The notes under the pieces: generated by a model
Told to the model about the DNA's origin: nothing
The model's database searches: none
Seen by the model: only the letters and a program-made list of their open reading frames with translations
NCBI GenBank assembly: GCA_028876035.1
Contig: JAGWTK010000240.1
Coordinates: forward strand, 1 to 6,230
Length of the DNA: 6,230 nucleotides
Direction: 5' to 3'
DNA from: Bacteroidota bacterium
Lineage (GTDB): Bacteria; Bacteroidota; Bacteroidia; Chitinophagales; Chitinophagaceae
In this document: one piece after another, positions 3,854 through 6,230 of the stretch
Numbering within the stretch: position 1 is the stretch's first letter
Layout of the letters: every line of letters begins with the position of its first letter
Program-made: the position numbers and the translations under genes

Positions 3854-4849
3854 ATGACAAATGTAACTAACCAGCCGCAAACGGTGATGCAGATTATTCA
3901 GGGCACGCCAGCGGTGCAGATCGCGGAGCTTGAATACGTGCGCGACAAATACATACAGAATTACAACGCCTGCCATCGCGAGAAAGTCGGCGAGCTGATG
4001 TACGCGCGCAACATGATCCACTTCAAGCAAATCGTGGGTGCATCGAAGCAACTTAAGAGCTGTGATCCTTTCAGCCTGTACGCATGTTTCGCAACGGCCG
4101 CGGTGAATGGTTATTCACTTGACCCGAACGATAACGAGGTATACCTGATCTCGCGCGCCGGTAAGGCCTGTCTCGACCGCCAGGCCGGCGCTTATATCCG
4201 CAGATTGCTGCGCACCGGCCAGATCCAGTTTTGCGAACAGGCAAAGCTTGTGTACGAAGGCGACGTCTTCCAGGTACACAACGGCCGGGTGCTGGACCAC
4301 GTCGAAAATTTCAAATCGGATCGCATCGTCGCCGGTTATGTTCGCATGGTGATTGGCGAGAATGGTGCAGACCGGTTCTTCATATACCGCAAAAGTGATT
4401 TTGAAAGCTGGCGGAAAAAGTCTTCTAACCCACGTACAATAATGAAGCAAGGGGAAAACGGCCAGTACTTATCTGAAAGCCTATGGGACAACGGTGAACT
4501 GAACGGCGAGAATCCCGAGCCAAATTTCCTCCGGACCAAGATCATCAAACACGCAGCAAAAGAAAAATGCTGGGCCACCGGCAACACCCCGGTTAACATT
4601 GAAGTGTTCACCGAAGTAGAGGTGGATACAGATGATGACGGTACAAAGCTGGAGACGAAATCGCAAACGTTTATTCCACAAGGCACGGCTGCAAACGTTC
4701 CTACGCAGTATCAACCGCCCTTGCCTCACCAGCCCCCAGCACCGTCAATGAATGGCAAAGTCCCCCAGCCGGTTGGTGATGATTTCGATGAACCACAACA
4801 GCAGGCGCCACCACCGCCCACCAAAAAATTCGACGACGACGAATTCTAA
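3854..4849 (+). CDS. recT: RecT-family single-strand annealing protein
   Basis: A 331-aa phage recombinase of the RecT family. It would bind single-stranded DNA and anneal complementary strands, normally with a partner 5'-3' exonuclease, in phage recombination and end repair. Family features seen: an N-terminal helical part (about 20-70), the block SLYACFATAAVNGYSLDPNDNEVYLI (74-99), which matches the RecT 'aa..GL.P....yli' region, AYIRRLLRTGQI (113-124), the VYEGDVF motif (133-139), the IVAGYVRMVI strand (158-167) and the KIIKHAAKEKCW helix (229-240). Beyond about 250 the tail is acidic and then Pro/Gln-rich and disordered, ending in FDDDEF, close to the acidic tip of SSB. Start at ATG 3854 follows an A-rich leader. 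The coiled-coil gene follows after 29 bp. The family call is confident; the tail is unusual. Confidence 0.87.
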   Translation: MTNVTNQPQTVMQIIQGTPAVQIAELEYVRDKYIQNYNACHREKVGELMYARNMIHFKQIVGASKQLKSCDPFSLYACFATAAVNGYSLDPNDNEVYLISRAGKACLDRQAGAYIRRLLRTGQIQFCEQAKLVYEGDVFQVHNGRVLDHVENFKSDRIVAGYVRMVIGENGADRFFIYRKSDFESWRKKSSNPRTIMKQGENGQYLSESLWDNGELNGENPEPNFLRTKIIKHAAKEKCWATGNTPVNIEVFTEVEVDTDDDGTKLETKSQTFIPQGTAANVPTQYQPPLPHQPPAPSMNGKVPQPVGDDFDEPQQQAPPPPTKKFDDDEF

Positions 4850-4878
4850 TCACTCACGCACCAAAACAATTCAACTAT

Positions 4879-6230
4879 ATGCAAGATGTTCAGAATAACG
4901 AAGTAGCCATCATCCAGAACTCGCTGGAGGTGCTTAAAACCGGTCCGGAGATTCTTCTCCGGAGCCGGGAGCGCAAAGAGAAGGCGCTCACCGTTGGCCG
5001 CAATATTCTCGCAGCCATCCAGGAGAACGGCATGAACGCTGAACTGGATGAGCGCGCGAAAAATTACCTGGTGAAGTCCCGCGATGCACTTGCGGAGATG
5101 AAAGACCAGCGCGCCGGCGTGACGCAGATCATGGATCAGCTGAAGAAAATGTACACCGAGGTTGAGAACGATCTCGATGCAAAGAAAGCCGGTACCATTC
5201 CCTCACAGATCCAGGGCCACCGCGATGCTTATGCAAAGCAGCAGGCCGAGGAAGCTGAGCGGAAACGCAGAGAAGCAGAGCGCGAAGCCGCTAAGAAGAA
5301 GGAAGCCATTGAAATCTGGGCATACTGCGAGAAATGGTTTGCCAACAAACTGCTTACCCTTTTATCCGAAAAGAAGAATAGGATCGTGAATGTTTTCAAT
5401 GCTATCACGCTCGAGACGTTCGCCGAAAAGCAGGCTGGCCTTGAGAAGTTGCAGGTTCACATATTGAACTCGGATTTGGAAAAGCAGGTAGGTATACTAT
5501 TGACTTTCCCCGTTACCCCGCACCACAATGCTGACGAAGTACATGCGATTCGTGACCAGGTGCTCGCGGAATATGACTTCAATGATTTCGCCATCAATAC
5601 CTGGCAGAAAGAACTTACCGAGCTGCGCACCGAGCTGCTTGATAAACTGCCATCAAAAAAACGTGAACTGGAGGAAGCCGCACGGCTGAAGAGAGAAGCC
5701 GAGGAAGCTGCTGAGCGCGCACGTATCGAAGAAGAACAACGGCAGAAGAAGATTGCCGAAGCTAACGCCGCGGAAAAGAAAAGGCTGGAAGCGGAAGCCG
5801 AAGCTGCTCGCAAGAAGAACGAAGAGCAACAGGCAGAACTGCGCCGCCAGCAGGAGGAGGCAGAACGCCAGCGCAAGGAGCGTGAAGAGCAGGAGCGCAA
5901 GCAGATGGAAGCCGAGGATGCACGCAAACGCGAGGAAGCGGCGCAGCAGGCTGACCTCAAAGCCCAGGGCGAGCAGACCATGACGCTGTTCGAGAAGGAA
6001 GCGGCCATCGCCGAGGTGGAAGCTCCGGAGGCCCGCCAGGGTTTCGATATCCAGGTGCTACACGCCGTTGGGTACACGCAGCTGTTCGCTATATGGTTTG
6101 AAAAGGTGGGCAAAGATCTTCCGCTCGATAAACTCGGGAACACGAAGCTGGATCAGATGAAGACCTGGGCTGAGAAGATTGCCCACAAAGAAAACTTCAA
6201 GATCGACAGCAAGTTCCTGAAGTACGAACC
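4879..6230 (+). CDS. Large coiled-coil protein next to RecT (3' end outside the window)
   Basis: An open frame of 450 codons from ATG 4879 runs off the right edge with no stop. Order: helical N-terminal part (about 1-105), a short charged helix (118-143), a folded middle (about 144-250, including EIWAYCEKWFANKLL and LTFPVTPHHN), a highly charged Glu/Lys/Arg/Ala coiled coil (about 258-365), and a C-terminal globular part (about 385 on: GFDIQVLHAVGYTQLFAIWF, then LDQMKTWAEKI and IDSKFLKYE). Position 29 bp after recT suggests a recombination partner. Phage recT or erf genes in Firmicutes are often beside helical DUF1351-type proteins of similar layout; whether this is the same family is an inference. 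No nuclease or ATPase motif is seen. The long minus-strand Ser-rich frame opposite it is a shadow of the Glu/Ala-rich coiled coil. Confidence 0.85.
   Translation, partial: MQDVQNNEVAIIQNSLEVLKTGPEILLRSRERKEKALTVGRNILAAIQENGMNAELDERAKNYLVKSRDALAEMKDQRAGVTQIMDQLKKMYTEVENDLDAKKAGTIPSQIQGHRDAYAKQQAEEAERKRREAEREAAKKKEAIEIWAYCEKWFANKLLTLLSEKKNRIVNVFNAITLETFAEKQAGLEKLQVHILNSDLEKQVGILLTFPVTPHHNADEVHAIRDQVLAEYDFNDFAINTWQKELTELRTELLDKLPSKKRELEEAARLKREAEEAAERARIEEEQRQKKIAEANAAEKKRLEAEAEAARKKNEEQQAELRRQQEEAERQRKEREEQERKQMEAEDARKREEAAQQADLKAQGEQTMTLFEKEAAIAEVEAPEARQGFDIQVLHAVGYTQLFAIWFEKVGKDLPLDKLGNTKLDQMKTWAEKIAHKENFKIDSKFLKYE

Noticed and set aside
4115..4729. Three minus-strand frames opposite recT
   Set aside because: They lie wholly within the recognised RecT gene and have no family features.
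5457..6143. Minus-strand Ser/Ala/Arg-rich frame of 228 codons
   Set aside because: It is the complement of the Glu/Ala/Lys-rich coiled coil; its composition is explained by that repeat-like codon pattern.
1..6230. CRISPR array, insertion sequence or transposase
   Set aside because: No regularly spaced repeats, no transposase motifs and no IS-type terminal inverted repeats were seen.

Overview
The window reads as the left end of a temperate prophage or similar integrative element in a member of the Bacteroidota. Three things support the host group: an exact TTTG-N21-TAnnTTTG type promoter (the Bacteroidota primary sigma consensus), A-rich leaders without Shine-Dalgarno sequences, and an outer-membrane-type exported protein with a typical short signal peptide. 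No genus can be named from the sequence alone.

Left edge (1-173). On the minus strand there is a 20-nt fragment with the exact geometry of a tRNA 3' end (T-loop, T-stem 3' arm, acceptor 3' arm, discriminator A), followed by an intrinsic terminator. The rest of the tRNA is missing. This is what remains at the distal end of an element that integrated into a tRNA gene, so host DNA would lie left of about 40 and the element right of about 60. No integrase is in the window; it would be expected at the other end, beside the intact tRNA.

Cargo and switch (174-1964). Two minus-strand genes, a beta-barrel-like exported protein and a zinc-ribbon membrane protein 2 bp apart, look like lysogenic cargo. 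Next comes a minus-strand XRE-type repressor with a coiled coil, divergent from a small plus-strand Cro-like gene. The intergenic region holds the promoter and a candidate operator.

Early region (2015-3289). Four small plus-strand genes of unknown function follow: a basic 52-aa protein, an overlapping lipoprotein-like protein, a soluble 138-aa protein and a 119-aa protein with an N-terminal membrane anchor. A good plus-strand terminator closes the run.

Noncoding block (about 3290-3853). More than 550 bp without a credible gene, rich in structure: a GC hairpin, a tRNA-like gene whose anticodon loop is enlarged to 41 nt by an inserted hairpin, a strong terminator, a second structured segment and a last hairpin just before recT. 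Two related sequence motifs head the two halves. This is the most unusual part of the window.

Recombination module (3854-6230). A RecT-family annealing protein with an SSB-like acidic C-terminal tip is followed after 29 bp by a large coiled-coil protein that runs off the right end. The layout (repressor / cro / small early genes / RecT plus helical partner) is that of a phage early region; nuclease and replication genes would be expected further right.
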